Numbered from the stretch's first letter, positions 47,697 to 57,313 are shown. The stretch: DNA of 61,470 nucleotides from Calothrix sp. MO_192.B10 (GCA_030065055.1 JASJDS010000077.1:1-61470); one strand, 5' to 3'. The notes: a model not told the origin generated them from the letters alone. A program made the numbers and translations.

Positions 47697-48464
47697 TTAC
47701 TGATCGTAATCATATCCCCTGTCTGATGTAGATGTAAGGGAAGTTTTTGACTGTGAATAATCATTCTGCTGAGTGTTCTGTTGATTATTAACTTGGGATG
47801 ACGATTTTTCAATTAAGCTTGACCAAACTGAATCACTCTGTTGAGTATTATTTTCCTTTTTAGCTTGTTCCTCTTTCTTAGCTTGTTCTTCTTTTTTAGC
47901 TTGTTCCTCTTTCTTAGCTTGTTCCTCTTTCTTAGCTTGTTCCTCTTTCTTAGCTTGTTCCTCTTTCTTAGCCTGTTCTTCTTTTTTAGCTTGTTCCTCT
48001 TTCTTAGCTTGTTCCTCTTTCTTAGCCTGTTCCTCTTTCTTAGCCTGTTCTTCTTTTTTAGCTTTAGCTATATCTTCTTCAAAGCTGGTGTTTTCATAGT
48101 AATTATTATAAGGATGCATCTCTGAATCTCTATATCCAAACCTTTCCCTTTCCTCTTTTGCACGTTCCAGTATTTGTACCTTGGTTGGGTTTTGATTTAG
48201 AAAATTAGACCAACTTTTATTATAGTTATTATTATTTGCACTTGCATGAATTGTTCCTCTATGTGTACCCTTATCTATATCAGTAACATATCTATCAATA
48301 TCAATTCCTTTTTCTAAAAATGTTTCCCTAAAAGCTTGTGGTAGCCAATGATGTTGCTCAGTTTTAAACTGAGGAACTATACTTAAACCTTCAGCATGGT
48401 ATACAGATTCATCATGATTTCTATAGTCTTCATAGTTAGTGTATCCTGTATTTGGATTTTTCAT
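47697..48464 (-). CDS. Predicted toxin-like protein (SitA/DUF2380-like) with KKEEQA repeat
   Basis: This 255-residue protein has an N-terminal domain (about 25-115) with HHWLPQAFRETFLEKGIDID, YVTDIDKGTHRGTIHASAN and NKSWSNFLNQNP. The spaced HH, H and H, with N-x-x-W, resemble DUF2380/SitA-type polymorphic toxin domains, some of which are considered His-Me finger nucleases. About eleven copies of the hexapeptide KKEEQA follow (18-bp DNA units), then a Ser/Gln-rich tail. There is no signal peptide. It is the last gene of the island, 80 bp after the coupling ATPase gene, so that ATPase could deliver it. No immunity gene is recognised. Confidence 0.55.
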   Translation of the reverse strand: MKNPNTGYTNYEDYRNHDESVYHAEGLSIVPQFKTEQHHWLPQAFRETFLEKGIDIDRYVTDIDKGTHRGTIHASANNNNYNKSWSNFLNQNPTKVQILERAKEERERFGYRDSEMHPYNNYYENTSFEEDIAKAKKEEQAKKEEQAKKEEQAKKEEQAKKEEQAKKEEQAKKEEQAKKEEQAKKEEQAKKEEQAKKEEQAKKENNTQQSDSVWSSLIEKSSSQVNNQQNTQQNDYSQSKTSLTSTSDRGYDYDQ

Positions 48465-48544
48465 TTTCCGTATTGATGAAAATGGGAATGATTTGTTGTA
48501 TATTTTATGTTTTAATTAATTGTTTATTAGTAACATGAAAGTTT

Positions 48545-50104
48545 TTAAAATTCAGGAAATTCCAAATTTGAAATATCGACAAAATCTCTGGTTGCAGAAT
48601 TATCCTTTGCAGTTGGTTTATACTTATTGATAAAATTCCATGTTAGACCTATTTTTGCTTGACCAATGACCGTAGACAAGTATCCAATTAAACCATTCTC
48701 TGGGTTAGCAAGTGGTAAATCAAAAAATTCTTCAGGAAGGATTAAAGTGTTTTTGGCTTTATTAAATTGAATCGATTGGCTAGTAGTACGATTTCCTGTT
48801 GCTTCGTTTACTTTATCATAATAGGTCATTTTCCCTTCACTATAATTTATATTAGGTACTATTTCCAAAACTTCTTCTATTCCAAAAAACTGACTTGCCC
48901 ATTCAGCAGTTTCCATATCTCCAAGTTTAAAAATTAGTCGATTCTGAAACTTTGCAAGAAGAGACTTAGTTAGTTCGCCGTAGACAGAGGTAAGTTGGTG
49001 AATATCATGGAAACAGAAGACGACTGCAAGTCCTAGTTGTCTCCCCAAATCTAGAGCTTTTGGTAATCGCTTTAAATTACCAAGCATTGGTGCTTCATCA
49101 AGAATTAGCCAAGTCCGATTAGGATTACTTTTGTCCAATATATGAACATTCTCACCACAAAGAAGTGCTTCTAAAAGTCTAGTTACAAAAAGTCGGTTTA
49201 CTGTCTCAACAGCTTCTTCTGCTAAAGAAAAAGAGCCAAGAAGTAATACATAGCTTCCTGATAAAAAATCAGAAACAGTTATACCTTCTTTTGCTTTTGA
49301 CCACAAAACAGCAATCTCTTTAAATTTTCCTATCTCTGTTCTAAGAGTAGATAGAATACTATCTGTTGTTTTTTCGGATCTTGACTCAAGAGTTTGAACA
49401 ATTCCAGCATTATCTTTTCTATATTTAAGAAAATTGACCAATTCCTTGAATGGTGACAAACAGCAAGCTCTCACCAGATGATGAAATTTCCATCGATATG
49501 GTTCCATCGCATTAAATGACCTAATTACACCTGCAACTATCTCACGAGCAGCATCAGAAAAAAAAGGCTGGGATTCATTATCCCTTTTTTCAATTAAAAT
49601 CTCAGCAAAAACTCTTGCAAATAAGTCATTGTCGAAATCTTTAGCTACATCCCAGTAGACAGCATTCTTGTGGAAGGGATTTAGAGTCTTAAGAAGACCA
49701 TTTTCAAAGGTAAATCCCATCCCATACATAAGTGCTATTGATTCACCTTTATGATCGTGGACAAGTGCGCGGTGTTTGCAAGTTTCTACCCCAACAAAGT
49801 TAGGAAGGACAGACTGTGAAAGAATATCAACTAGTGTAGTTTTACCTGTTCCTGGCACTCCACACAGTAAAAAATTTCTTGACGCTGCTTCATAAGGCAA
49901 TTTACATATTCCGAAGAGTGGCTGAGGCTTAAGTGAATCATTTTGACACGCTTTATTCACTTTTTCTCTATATTCATTTATAGAAAGAAGTCTTCTACCA
50001 CGAATATGTACTTTCCTCAGCGAAGATTTACTCAAACTTTGAGATATATAATTGGACTCTTCTAGTAATTCTTCAAAAATATGAGAAAAATTATCTCCAT
50101 TCAT
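48545..50104 (-). CDS. Type IV coupling protein-like ATPase (TraD/VirD4 type)
   Basis: This 519-residue ATPase has Walker A GVPGTGKTT (about 83), the segment ALVHDHKGESIALMY, NPFHKNAVYWDVAKDFDN, and Walker B TWLILDEAPMLGNLKRLPKA followed by GLAVVFCFHDIHQLTSVYG. These are the conserved positions of TraD/VirD4 coupling proteins. Unlike typical members it has no clear N-terminal membrane pair, so membrane contact could come from neighbouring coiled-coil proteins. No relaxase, VirB4-type ATPase or pilus gene is nearby. It probably moves a protein or DNA substrate for the island's own products. Confidence 0.85.
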   Translation of the reverse strand: MNGDNFSHIFEELLEESNYISQSLSKSSLRKVHIRGRRLLSINEYREKVNKACQNDSLKPQPLFGICKLPYEAASRNFLLCGVPGTGKTTLVDILSQSVLPNFVGVETCKHRALVHDHKGESIALMYGMGFTFENGLLKTLNPFHKNAVYWDVAKDFDNDLFARVFAEILIEKRDNESQPFFSDAAREIVAGVIRSFNAMEPYRWKFHHLVRACCLSPFKELVNFLKYRKDNAGIVQTLESRSEKTTDSILSTLRTEIGKFKEIAVLWSKAKEGITVSDFLSGSYVLLLGSFSLAEEAVETVNRLFVTRLLEALLCGENVHILDKSNPNRTWLILDEAPMLGNLKRLPKALDLGRQLGLAVVFCFHDIHQLTSVYGELTKSLLAKFQNRLIFKLGDMETAEWASQFFGIEEVLEIVPNINYSEGKMTYYDKVNEATGNRTTSQSIQFNKAKNTLILPEEFFDLPLANPENGLIGYLSTVIGQAKIGLTWNFINKYKPTAKDNSATRDFVDISNLEFPEF

Positions 50105-50396
50105 GACATTAAATATTTTTTTTCAGATTATACTAAATCATTTATATTACCTTTCTTGAAATATAAAAATACTTTTACATTTTGGTTTTTCCGTACCTGT
50201 TATGCTAAAAACGTATATAAATAGGCTTGAAACTCCTGCTGCACAACAATAACAGGCTTTGTTGTTAGCGTTTGAATCTTACCTCTAAAATTTAGGCTAC
50301 AACCTCACTATAAGCCTTCATTTTAAAGGAGAATTCTGGTTTTCAATTAAAAGTTAAGCATAATACCTACTGAAGAACCTACATTTTTTGACCCCA

Positions 50397-51572
50397 TCAA
50401 TCATCAGGGTCAAAAAAATCTTCATTATTTTTAGCATAATTTACATCTGTTTTTTTTGTTTGATTTGATTTACCATTAGTGTAATTGTTCTTTGAATTAA
50501 TATCTTCCTGTTGAGGATTATTATTCTTTGGTTTTGATGCTCTTCGTGCTGAAACATTGGGGAATATTGGTTCTAATAACTCATCAGATGAAAAATCTTC
50601 CTGGAAACGTCGTGCCGGACCTTCGCCAAACAGTTCATCCATCTGATTTCTAAGGATATTGTAGCGTGAGGTTATGATATTACTCCATTCGCTGATATCA
50701 TTTTCAAGCTTATTTTTTTGTTCATCCAAATTTCTAAGTTGTTCAAGTTCTCTTTCCCTTTTGTTACCTGGTTCTGTAAGGTCTGATACTGTTTTACTAT
50801 ACTCTTTTACGCGAGTCCAATGATTAGGACTAGTACTGTGATAAAGAAGCCAAATTAAAATAATATCTGTTGCAATTGATGCGCTCAAAATTGACCAATC
50901 AAATGTACTAAACTGTGTACTGGGTATGTATCCGGATTGTAAACGGAATATAATTACTGCATAGGTGAATACAAAATCCCCACAAAGAGCTAATAAAAAA
51001 CTGGCATATACAACAATTCGTCTTATGAGCGGTTGATATTTATAATCTACATCCCATGTAGCAATAATATCTCTATGGATAAGTTTTTTATAAATATATT
51101 CAAGGATACCGTAAAGGATAAATCCGATAATTAATCCAAAAATAAAGCCGATAAAACCGAACAACTTATAACCAGCCCATATCAGATTCAAACTCGGAAC
51201 TAAAGAAAGGCAAAGTGAAAAAAATGTTAACCATTTTGGGTATATTGGTCCTTCGTGAATAAGTGCTTCAACTGACGCACGTTCTCTTTTGAGTTCTTCA
51301 ATTTGTCTTTCGATAGCTCCAAGACGATATTCACACTCTGATATTTGTTCTTTTGCTTTATGCGCTTCTGCACAGGCATAGCTCATTTGATCAAAAGGTT
51401 CAGAATCAATTGTGTTGAGATCCAGTCCATCAAGTCTTCCAGATTTTTGGAATAGATGAATCAACTGTACCCTTATACTTTCGACTGATGATGGGTCTAC
51501 TTCAAGTATTTGACCAAATTTTCTTGGCTGAATTCGGTTAAAACGAAAGACTATTAATAGGCGTTGTAACAA
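50397..51572 (-). CDS. Coiled-coil membrane protein, unknown function
   Basis: This 391-residue protein has a soluble N-terminus, a coiled coil (about 75-105; ECEYRLGAIERQIEELKRER), four membrane helices (about 110-245), a second coiled coil (about 270-315; KRERELEQLRNLDEQKNKLE) and an Asn/Lys-rich tail. The layout mirrors that of the protein at 52375-53301, suggesting a pair. I do not recognise a family. It follows the lipoprotein gene after 29 bp on the same strand and probably helps form the membrane part of the island's apparatus. Confidence 0.65.
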   Translation of the reverse strand: MLQRLLIVFRFNRIQPRKFGQILEVDPSSVESIRVQLIHLFQKSGRLDGLDLNTIDSEPFDQMSYACAEAHKAKEQISECEYRLGAIERQIEELKRERASVEALIHEGPIYPKWLTFFSLCLSLVPSLNLIWAGYKLFGFIGFIFGLIIGFILYGILEYIYKKLIHRDIIATWDVDYKYQPLIRRIVVYASFLLALCGDFVFTYAVIIFRLQSGYIPSTQFSTFDWSILSASIATDIILIWLLYHSTSPNHWTRVKEYSKTVSDLTEPGNKRERELEQLRNLDEQKNKLENDISEWSNIITSRYNILRNQMDELFGEGPARRFQEDFSSDELLEPIFPNVSARRASKPKNNNPQQEDINSKNNYTNGKSNQTKKTDVNYAKNNEDFFDPDD

Positions 51573-51601
51573 AATTTTTACCTCCAGCTAAAATTGCTAA
51601 A

Positions 51602-52252
51602 CTACTTTCTAAGACATTGGTTAGACTGCTGATTATATTTCATGGATGTGATTACAATTTTGTCACTCATGGAACTAAATAGTCCAGCAAATTTAGCACG
51701 TGAAGGGGTTCCGTCCATCCCTATAATGCAAAGTATTGATATCCTATTGCGTTGAGCATTAATCTCTGAAGCAACAGTTTCCACCTCTTTTAATTGACTA
51801 GATGTTAACTTTGATAGATCGAACCCAGACAATAAGATCCAAGCTCTTATTTTACCTCCAGTTTTATCTTGATTAATAATTGTACGAATTCGCCTTAAAC
51901 CTACAATGATGGCTTCTGGTCGTGCTTTCTTGGGAGTATAAATATCTTTTATTAGGGCTTGGTCTAAACGATTTATAAAATGTTGAGGTTCGGGTTTATC
52001 TGCCCAGACAGTATAGTAGCTTTTATTTTTCCCCAAATCCTCAACATGAAGATAATAAAGAATTTTTCTTTCCAAACCTATAGGCTCTAAAGCATTCCTA
52101 ATGAGGATAGTAGCTATTTGTCTATCTCTTTCAGAGATAGCTGCAACTCCTAAATAAACACGTTCTTTATCTATTTTGGGACTCACACACGCATTTATTG
52201 AAAAACTTATAATACCAAAAAAAAATAGTACCCCTGTATTTTTTTTCCTCAT
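51602..52252 (-). CDS. Putative lipoprotein of unknown function
   Basis: This 216-residue protein has a short signal ending in SINAC, a plausible lipobox, so it should be anchored on the periplasmic side. The mature part has alternating strands and helices, with IRAWILLSGFDLSKL and ISILCIIGMDGTPSRAKF, which suggests a Rossmann-like or vWA-like fold without a MIDAS. I do not recognise a family. It lies between the two coiled-coil membrane protein genes. Confidence 0.6.
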   Translation of the reverse strand: MRKKNTGVLFFFGIISFSINACVSPKIDKERVYLGVAAISERDRQIATILIRNALEPIGLERKILYYLHVEDLGKNKSYYTVWADKPEPQHFINRLDQALIKDIYTPKKARPEAIIVGLRRIRTIINQDKTGGKIRAWILLSGFDLSKLTSSQLKEVETVASEINAQRNRISILCIIGMDGTPSRAKFAGLFSSMSDKIVITSMKYNQQSNQCLRK

Positions 52253-52374
52253 TTATATATACCTAAAAATACATCTTTGTAAATTATTTTTAATACATTG
52301 AAGATAAACTTACTATAATATATGTCAATTAAAAAATCATAAACATATGTTAATTTACCATGTTTTCAAGTAGT

Positions 52375-53301
52375 TCAATTAGGATAATTATTAATTTCTT
52401 CTTTCATTCGATTTACCATCTGCTTGTTTTTTTGTAGCCATCTGTCTCTCTGAGATATATCATTGTTGAGGTTAGATAAATCATCATTTATTATTTTCAA
52501 CCCCTCACTAATTCTAAAGAGTGTAACGTCGGGATTTTCTATGTGTGTAGAAGATATACCTATAGTTTGATTTAGATTGTATGATGCAGATTTATAGTGG
52601 TTTTTGGTTGCAAAATGATGACATACTGTAAACCAAATAATGCACATTAATAATATGCATATAGGAAGAAATAAATTTTCATTTTTAAAATCTTTTTCTT
52701 GTATATTAGTTTTCATGAATTCAGCATAAAAACTCGTAAAAGTAAGCAGTATAGTAGAGAAAATAGTAAATATAAAAAATTTAATTCTAGCTTTCTTTAT
52801 GGCAGAACGTTTACGTTCTTTCTCTCTTGTAAATTGAACTTTGTGTGCAAGCTCGCTAGCTGTATTCTCGAAAAAAAATAATAATGAAGTTATAACAACC
52901 AATATAAAAATATTTAGATAACTAGGAAGCTTGGACAAGAAAGGATACCATACTGCAATCAGCAATCCGACAATAATCACAAGAAAAAGTATTTTTACAT
53001 AAATTGGAACACGCTTATTTTTTGCCAGACAAAAATCCAAAGATTTTTGTCTGGCTCGAAGGTCGATTATCTCTATCTCAATTTCACGCTTCTTTTGTTC
53101 TAGGCTCTCTTTTTCTTTAGAAACAGCTTCAATTTGCAAACTTAATTCTGCAAATTGATACATAAGAGTCTCATTCGGTGAATTTAGGCTATTTGATTTA
53201 TTAACTCTTGAACTTTCAAACTGTTTTTTTAATCTGACAAATTTATCTTCAATTATCCAACTATCTATAGTTGGAGGTATATAATCATATTTACTATACA
53301 T
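52375..53301 (-). CDS. Coiled-coil membrane protein, first gene of the island
   Basis: This 308-residue protein has a polar N-terminus, a strong coiled coil (about 50-92; EAVSKEKESLEQKKREIEIE), four membrane helices (about 100-230; for example IYVKILFLVIIVGLLIAVWY) and a C-terminal helical stretch (NDDLSNLNNDISQRDRWL). Its order of parts equals that of the protein at 50397-51572, though sequence similarity is low. It has no recognised family. It would be transcribed first, from the 700-bp region before 54007. Confidence 0.6.
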   Translation of the reverse strand: MYSKYDYIPPTIDSWIIEDKFVRLKKQFESSRVNKSNSLNSPNETLMYQFAELSLQIEAVSKEKESLEQKKREIEIEIIDLRARQKSLDFCLAKNKRVPIYVKILFLVIIVGLLIAVWYPFLSKLPSYLNIFILVVITSLLFFFENTASELAHKVQFTREKERKRSAIKKARIKFFIFTIFSTILLTFTSFYAEFMKTNIQEKDFKNENLFLPICILLMCIIWFTVCHHFATKNHYKSASYNLNQTIGISSTHIENPDVTLFRISEGLKIINDDLSNLNNDISQRDRWLQKNKQMVNRMKEEINNYPN

Positions 53302-54007
53302 TTGACTTCAGCTAAATACACTTCAAAAAATACTTTCTACCAGACTACATTGTTTTTATATATAAATTTATTATCAAATGATTAGAAAGCAGGTATAAGG
53401 CATCCTAAAGACTTTTAAGGTTAATTCACTTATGTTAATTTCATACTGACGTAAGTATATAGACTTATGTATATGCACTGATCATAACAAAAGCAAGTAC
53501 GGGTGTGGTGGTGTGTTTACAAAATCTTAAAACTTGCTTCACAGTAAATTAATAAATCATTTTGAGAGATACGTATGGGTTATACAAATTTGACGAATGA
53601 AATACCTATTTAAGATACACAAAATTCATCAAATGCATTTAAATTAAGCAACCCTTAAACGTCGTTTCTTCGTAATAGCAAAAAATTATGGTGTATGAAG
53701 AACATGAGTCATTATTATTACCCCGGCAGTTAATCTAACCTCAAACACATAAGGTGATCTAGTTGGCGATCGCACCCTTACCCCAACGATAAAAATATTA
53801 CTCAATACTCCGACAATAAAAGGTTTTAATTTTTACCCTGGGATTTAAAAATCCCAGGTATTGTGTTGAGCGGGAGCATCCCAAATATTAAATATTGTAG
53901 TGCGGGCCGGAAAGCCCGCTTTGTATGTAAAGGGAGTATTCCGGCTCCCACTACCATATATTTTTGAAAAAATGAGATGCTTCCTGTTGAGCAAACTTAA
54001 GGGACGC
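53302..54007. other. AT-rich intergenic region with an inverted-repeat element
   Basis: No gene is seen. A near-perfect palindrome (CCTGGGATTT with AAATCCCAGG) lies at 53837-53858 and an element at 53864-53992. The AT-rich part near 53302-53650 should contain the promoter of the minus-strand island. Confidence 0.5.
53864..53992. mobile_element. Inverted-repeat element, GGGAGCATCCC family, copy 2, with 8-bp target duplication
   Basis: The 113-bp unit runs from GGGAGCATCCCAA (53872) to ATGAGATGCTTCC (53984), imperfect inverted tips. TGTTGAGC flanks it exactly at 53864-53871 and 53985-53992. Two small GC-rich hairpins lie inside. Confidence 0.8.
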
Positions 54008-55777
54008 TTAAGGAGTTCCCACGGCGCCAGAGTAAATCAAACCCCGTTGTAAATCCATAGTCAGAATTGCACCATCTCGAATTACCTTGGTTGCCTGCTT
54101 CACACCCACAATCACCGGCACACCCAAACGCAAACCAATGACAGCCGCATGACTATTAAGACTTTCCTCCTCAGTAATAATCCCACCAGCCTTACGAATG
54201 GCTTCTACAAAATCAGCACTAGTTTGCTTGACAACTAAAATATCTCCTTGATGAAAATTACCCACATCTGTACCTGTACTTGCCACCCTAGCGCGACCAC
54301 TCACCAAACCTTGCCCTAATCCTATACCTTGACCGAGTACGGTGGTGACTACCTCTACCTTAATTAAGTCAGTGGAGCCAGAAATACCTTGCAGAGTACC
54401 AGCAGTCATCACCACCAAATCTCCCTCTGATACCAAATTATTTTCCAAAGCCACATTAATGGCAGCCTGGAAGGTTTGACCAGTGGAAGGTAATTCTAAC
54501 ACCAATAGGGGTTTAACTCCCCAAACTAGCTGTAACTGCCGCGCCACACTGACATGGGGAGTAACAGCTAAAATCGGCGTGCGGGGACGGAATTTAGAAA
54601 CATTGCGTGCAGTTGCCCCGGACTGGGTCAAACTCATAATTGCAGAAGCTCCTAACTGCTCGGAGATTTGACCCACCGCTTGGCTAATGGCATTAGGTAT
54701 GGAGCGTCTAGTATCTACAACCAGGTGAGCATTGGTATTTTCTGCTATTTCCTGCTCAATTCTTTGGGCAATCCTCGCCATGGTAGCCACTGCTTCCACG
54801 GGAAAGTTACCAACGGCTGTTTCGTTGGAGAGCATGACTGCATCCGTACCATCCAAAATAGCATTTGCCACATCGGATACTTCCGCCCTGGTAGGACGGG
54901 GATTACTCACCATGCTATCTAACATCTGAGTAGCGGTGATGATGGGTATGCCCAAACGATTAGCGGTGGCAATTAAACGCTTTTGCAGCACAGGAACATC
55001 CTCTGCTGGCAGTTCTACACCCAAATCACCCCTCGCCACCATTACACCATCGCACAAGGCTAGAACCGCTTCCATTTGTTCTATGGCCTCGTGCTTTTCA
55101 ATTTTGGCAATTACTGGTACTTGTTTACCCGTACTAGAAATTAATTCCTTAATTTCCATCACATCCTGGGGATTACGCACAAAGGAAAGTGCAACCCAGT
55201 CTACTCCTTGATCCAGACCAAACATCAAATCTTCTCGGTCTTTATCAGTCAGAGCTTTAATGGAAAGGTATACTCCAGGAAAGTTAACACCCTTATTATT
55301 GGAAAGCTTACCACCTACGGTGACGCGACAATGTAAATCGCCTTTGTCTTTGTTCACCTCCTCTACGGACATTTCTACCCGTCCATCATCGAGGAGAATG
55401 GTTGCACCTGAGGGAACTTCCTCAGCTAAAGAATCATAGGTGATGCAGCTAATTTCCTGGGTTCCCACAACCTGGCGATTTGTTAAAGTAAAGCGATCGC
55501 CTTTTTCTACTACTACCGAACCATGTTCAAACTTGCCTAGACGAATTTTTGGACCTTGCAAGTCTTGGAGAATTGCTACTGGTTGATTGAGTTCAAAGGC
55601 CGTTTGCCTAATTAAACGAATATTACGTTGATGATCTGCATGGGTTCCATGGGAAAAGTTTAACCGTAGCGTCGTAGCACCGGCTTCGATAATCGCCTTC
55701 AGCATTTCTGGACTGCTGGTAGCAGGACCGATGGTAGCGACAATTTTTGTCCGGCGAATTGAATCTCTTAGTTGCAT
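54008..55777 (-). CDS. pyk: Pyruvate kinase with C-terminal swivelling domain
   Basis: This 589-residue enzyme converts phosphoenolpyruvate and ADP to pyruvate and ATP. It begins RRTKIVATIGPATSSPEML. It carries the substrate and metal residues in LRLNFSHGTHADH, PVIAKIEKHEA and MVARGDLGVEL. The C-terminal 100 residues (GGIITEEESLNSHAAVIG, LGVPVIVGV) form an extra PEP-utilising swivelling domain seen in many cyanobacterial and Gram-positive pyruvate kinases, making it about 110 residues longer than the E. coli enzyme. It is monocistronic and cytosolic, and bounds the island at 47.7-53.3 kb. Confidence 0.97.
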   Translation of the reverse strand: MQLRDSIRRTKIVATIGPATSSPEMLKAIIEAGATTLRLNFSHGTHADHQRNIRLIRQTAFELNQPVAILQDLQGPKIRLGKFEHGSVVVEKGDRFTLTNRQVVGTQEISCITYDSLAEEVPSGATILLDDGRVEMSVEEVNKDKGDLHCRVTVGGKLSNNKGVNFPGVYLSIKALTDKDREDLMFGLDQGVDWVALSFVRNPQDVMEIKELISSTGKQVPVIAKIEKHEAIEQMEAVLALCDGVMVARGDLGVELPAEDVPVLQKRLIATANRLGIPIITATQMLDSMVSNPRPTRAEVSDVANAILDGTDAVMLSNETAVGNFPVEAVATMARIAQRIEQEIAENTNAHLVVDTRRSIPNAISQAVGQISEQLGASAIMSLTQSGATARNVSKFRPRTPILAVTPHVSVARQLQLVWGVKPLLVLELPSTGQTFQAAINVALENNLVSEGDLVVMTAGTLQGISGSTDLIKVEVVTTVLGQGIGLGQGLVSGRARVASTGTDVGNFHQGDILVVKQTSADFVEAIRKAGGIITEEESLNSHAAVIGLRLGVPVIVGVKQATKVIRDGAILTMDLQRGLIYSGAVGTP

Positions 55778-56276
55778 GGGGCTGAACCTAGGAAGCTACT
55801 CAGGAAATAATCATAAAATTTTGGGAAGCTTTTTGTCTGTCGCTACTGAGTCAATCAATTGAGCGTCGAAAAAAAGTTGCAGGTGGGATACCTCAGATGC
55901 TTAATAGCTGAAACAGGAATTTCAGTGCATCACTCAATTTCCCAGCTCCCACCCAATAATACTCGGTGCCTGCCTGCCTGGTTGAACTCAAAATTCGGTT
56001 TGGGGAAAAGGTTAAAGGGTAAGGGTTAAAGGTTTGTTCTTTCCCTTTTCTCCTGAACCGACAAGTATTGAATTCCCACCTTTGATACACCAATGAAATT
56101 AGCCTCTCGTCTGGGATCATACCCCTATTGGGTCGCCAATAGGCAATGATGTTGATAAATCTTGCTCAACCAAAATTATTTTTTAGTCAAATATACAAAT
56201 ATCTGCTCAACAAAACTTTATTGTTGACCGTTTTGTATCGTATACTCGCAATATTTGGTCTTAAAGGAGTTATGCG
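55778..56276. other. Divergent intergenic region with dispersed repeat
   Basis: About 500 bp between pyk and crtR. A repeat at 55960-56073 matches 23512-23590. An AT-rich stretch with TATACT at 56239 could hold the crtR promoter. No gene is seen. Confidence 0.5.
55960..56073. repeat. Dispersed repeat, GGTTTGGGGAAAAGG family, copy 2
   Basis: TACTCGGTGCCTGCC to CGACAAGTATTGAATTCC matches 23512-23590, with an added AAGGGTAAGGGTTAAAGG. Confidence 0.6.
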
Positions 56277-57200
56277 ATGCTGATGTCGGAGGTACAGAAG
56301 CCACTGACAGTCCCCCCCAAGGAATTATTAGCGCCTCCAGGTGGTTTCAATCCGACACTACTGATGTTTGTAGGGGCAGTGGGAATTGTAATCTTATCGG
56401 TTTGCGGTTATTGGAGTTGGCAGTGGCCACATTGGATATGTTTTATGTGCAATGTCTTGGCGCTGCATATTTCTGGCACAGTAATTCATGATGCTTGTCA
56501 TCAGGCTGCTCACCGCGATCGCACTATTAATACAATATTAGGACATGGCAGTGCTTTAATGTTAGCTTTTGCTTTCCCTGTTTTTACTAGGGTACATTTA
56601 CAGCACCATGGGAATGTCAATGATCCAGAAAACGATCCAGACCATTACGTATCTACTGGCGGACCATTATGGTTAATTGCAGTCAGGTTCTTTTACCATG
56701 AAATATTTTTCTTTAAGCGTCGATTATGGCGCGACAATGAACTTATAGAGTGGTTTTTGAGCCGTTTGTTTGTGGTGGCAATTGTATGTATTTCAGTGCA
56801 ATACCACTTTTTGAGTTATGTTCTCAATTTTTGGTTTGTACCTTCTTTAGTAGTGGGTATCGCTTTGGGGCTATTTTTTGACTACTTACCCCATCGTCCT
56901 TTTGTGGAGCGTAATCGTTGGAAGAATGCTCGGGTATATGCTAGCCCAATTTTAAATATCTTGATTTTGGGGCAGAATTATCACTTAATCCATCATTTAT
57001 GGCCTTCTATCCCCTGGTATAACTATCAGCCTACTTATTATTTGATGAAACCAACCCTAGATGCCAAAGGTTCCCACCAATCCCTAGGACTATTGCGTAA
57101 AAAGGATTTTTTAGAATTTATTTACGACATTTTTCTGGGCATTCGGTTTCATCGCCACCAACCAAACAGCAAACAATCAGGAAAACAAAACTGCTCCTAA
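56277..57200 (+). CDS. crtR: Beta-carotene hydroxylase, CrtR type
   Basis: This 307-residue membrane enzyme belongs to the cyanobacterial CrtR branch of fatty-acid-desaturase-like hydroxylases. It has the three His boxes HDACHQAAH, HLQHHG and HLIHH, with an added HRPF in the third helix pair. CrtR hydroxylates beta-carotene rings to zeaxanthin. Four or five hydrophobic segments are seen. The ATG at 56277 follows AAAGGAG with 7-base spacing; a second in-frame ATG is at 56283. A perfect-stem terminator candidate lies downstream at 57314. Confidence 0.93.
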   Translation: MLMSEVQKPLTVPPKELLAPPGGFNPTLLMFVGAVGIVILSVCGYWSWQWPHWICFMCNVLALHISGTVIHDACHQAAHRDRTINTILGHGSALMLAFAFPVFTRVHLQHHGNVNDPENDPDHYVSTGGPLWLIAVRFFYHEIFFFKRRLWRDNELIEWFLSRLFVVAIVCISVQYHFLSYVLNFWFVPSLVVGIALGLFFDYLPHRPFVERNRWKNARVYASPILNILILGQNYHLIHHLWPSIPWYNYQPTYYLMKPTLDAKGSHQSLGLLRKKDFLEFIYDIFLGIRFHRHQPNSKQSGKQNCS

Positions 57201-57290
57201 GAAACACAGGGAACTCTTAACAGGGTAAGAAGAAGGAAGTGTTTCTTTTATTCGTTGTTAGAGCGAAAATTGCGGTATTTGGAGGCTGAT
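57198..57290. repeat. Dispersed repeat, ACACAGGGAA family, copy 2
   Basis: AAACACAGGGAACTC through GGAAGTGTTTCTTTTATTC to GCGGTATTTGGAGGCT matches 2505-2613. It begins at the crtR stop codon. Confidence 0.6.
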
Positions 57291-57313
57291 AGCTAATTTT
57301 CTTCTGAAACTAT

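Noticed and set aside
47841-48125. Plus-strand frame rich in Phe/Leu/Ser opposite the KKEEQA gene
   Set aside because: It is the mirror of the repeat on the coding strand; no ribosome site and no non-repeat sequence supports it.
48545-53301. Integrated conjugative element
   Set aside because: No relaxase, VirB4-type ATPase, integrase or att-like direct repeats were found around the coupling-protein gene.
53837-53858. Terminator at the pyk end
   Set aside because: The palindrome is strong but no T-run follows on either strand, and it lies 150 bp past the pyk stop.
56255-56491. Alternative frame at the crtR start
   Set aside because: It overlaps the well-supported crtR His-box frame and resembles nothing.
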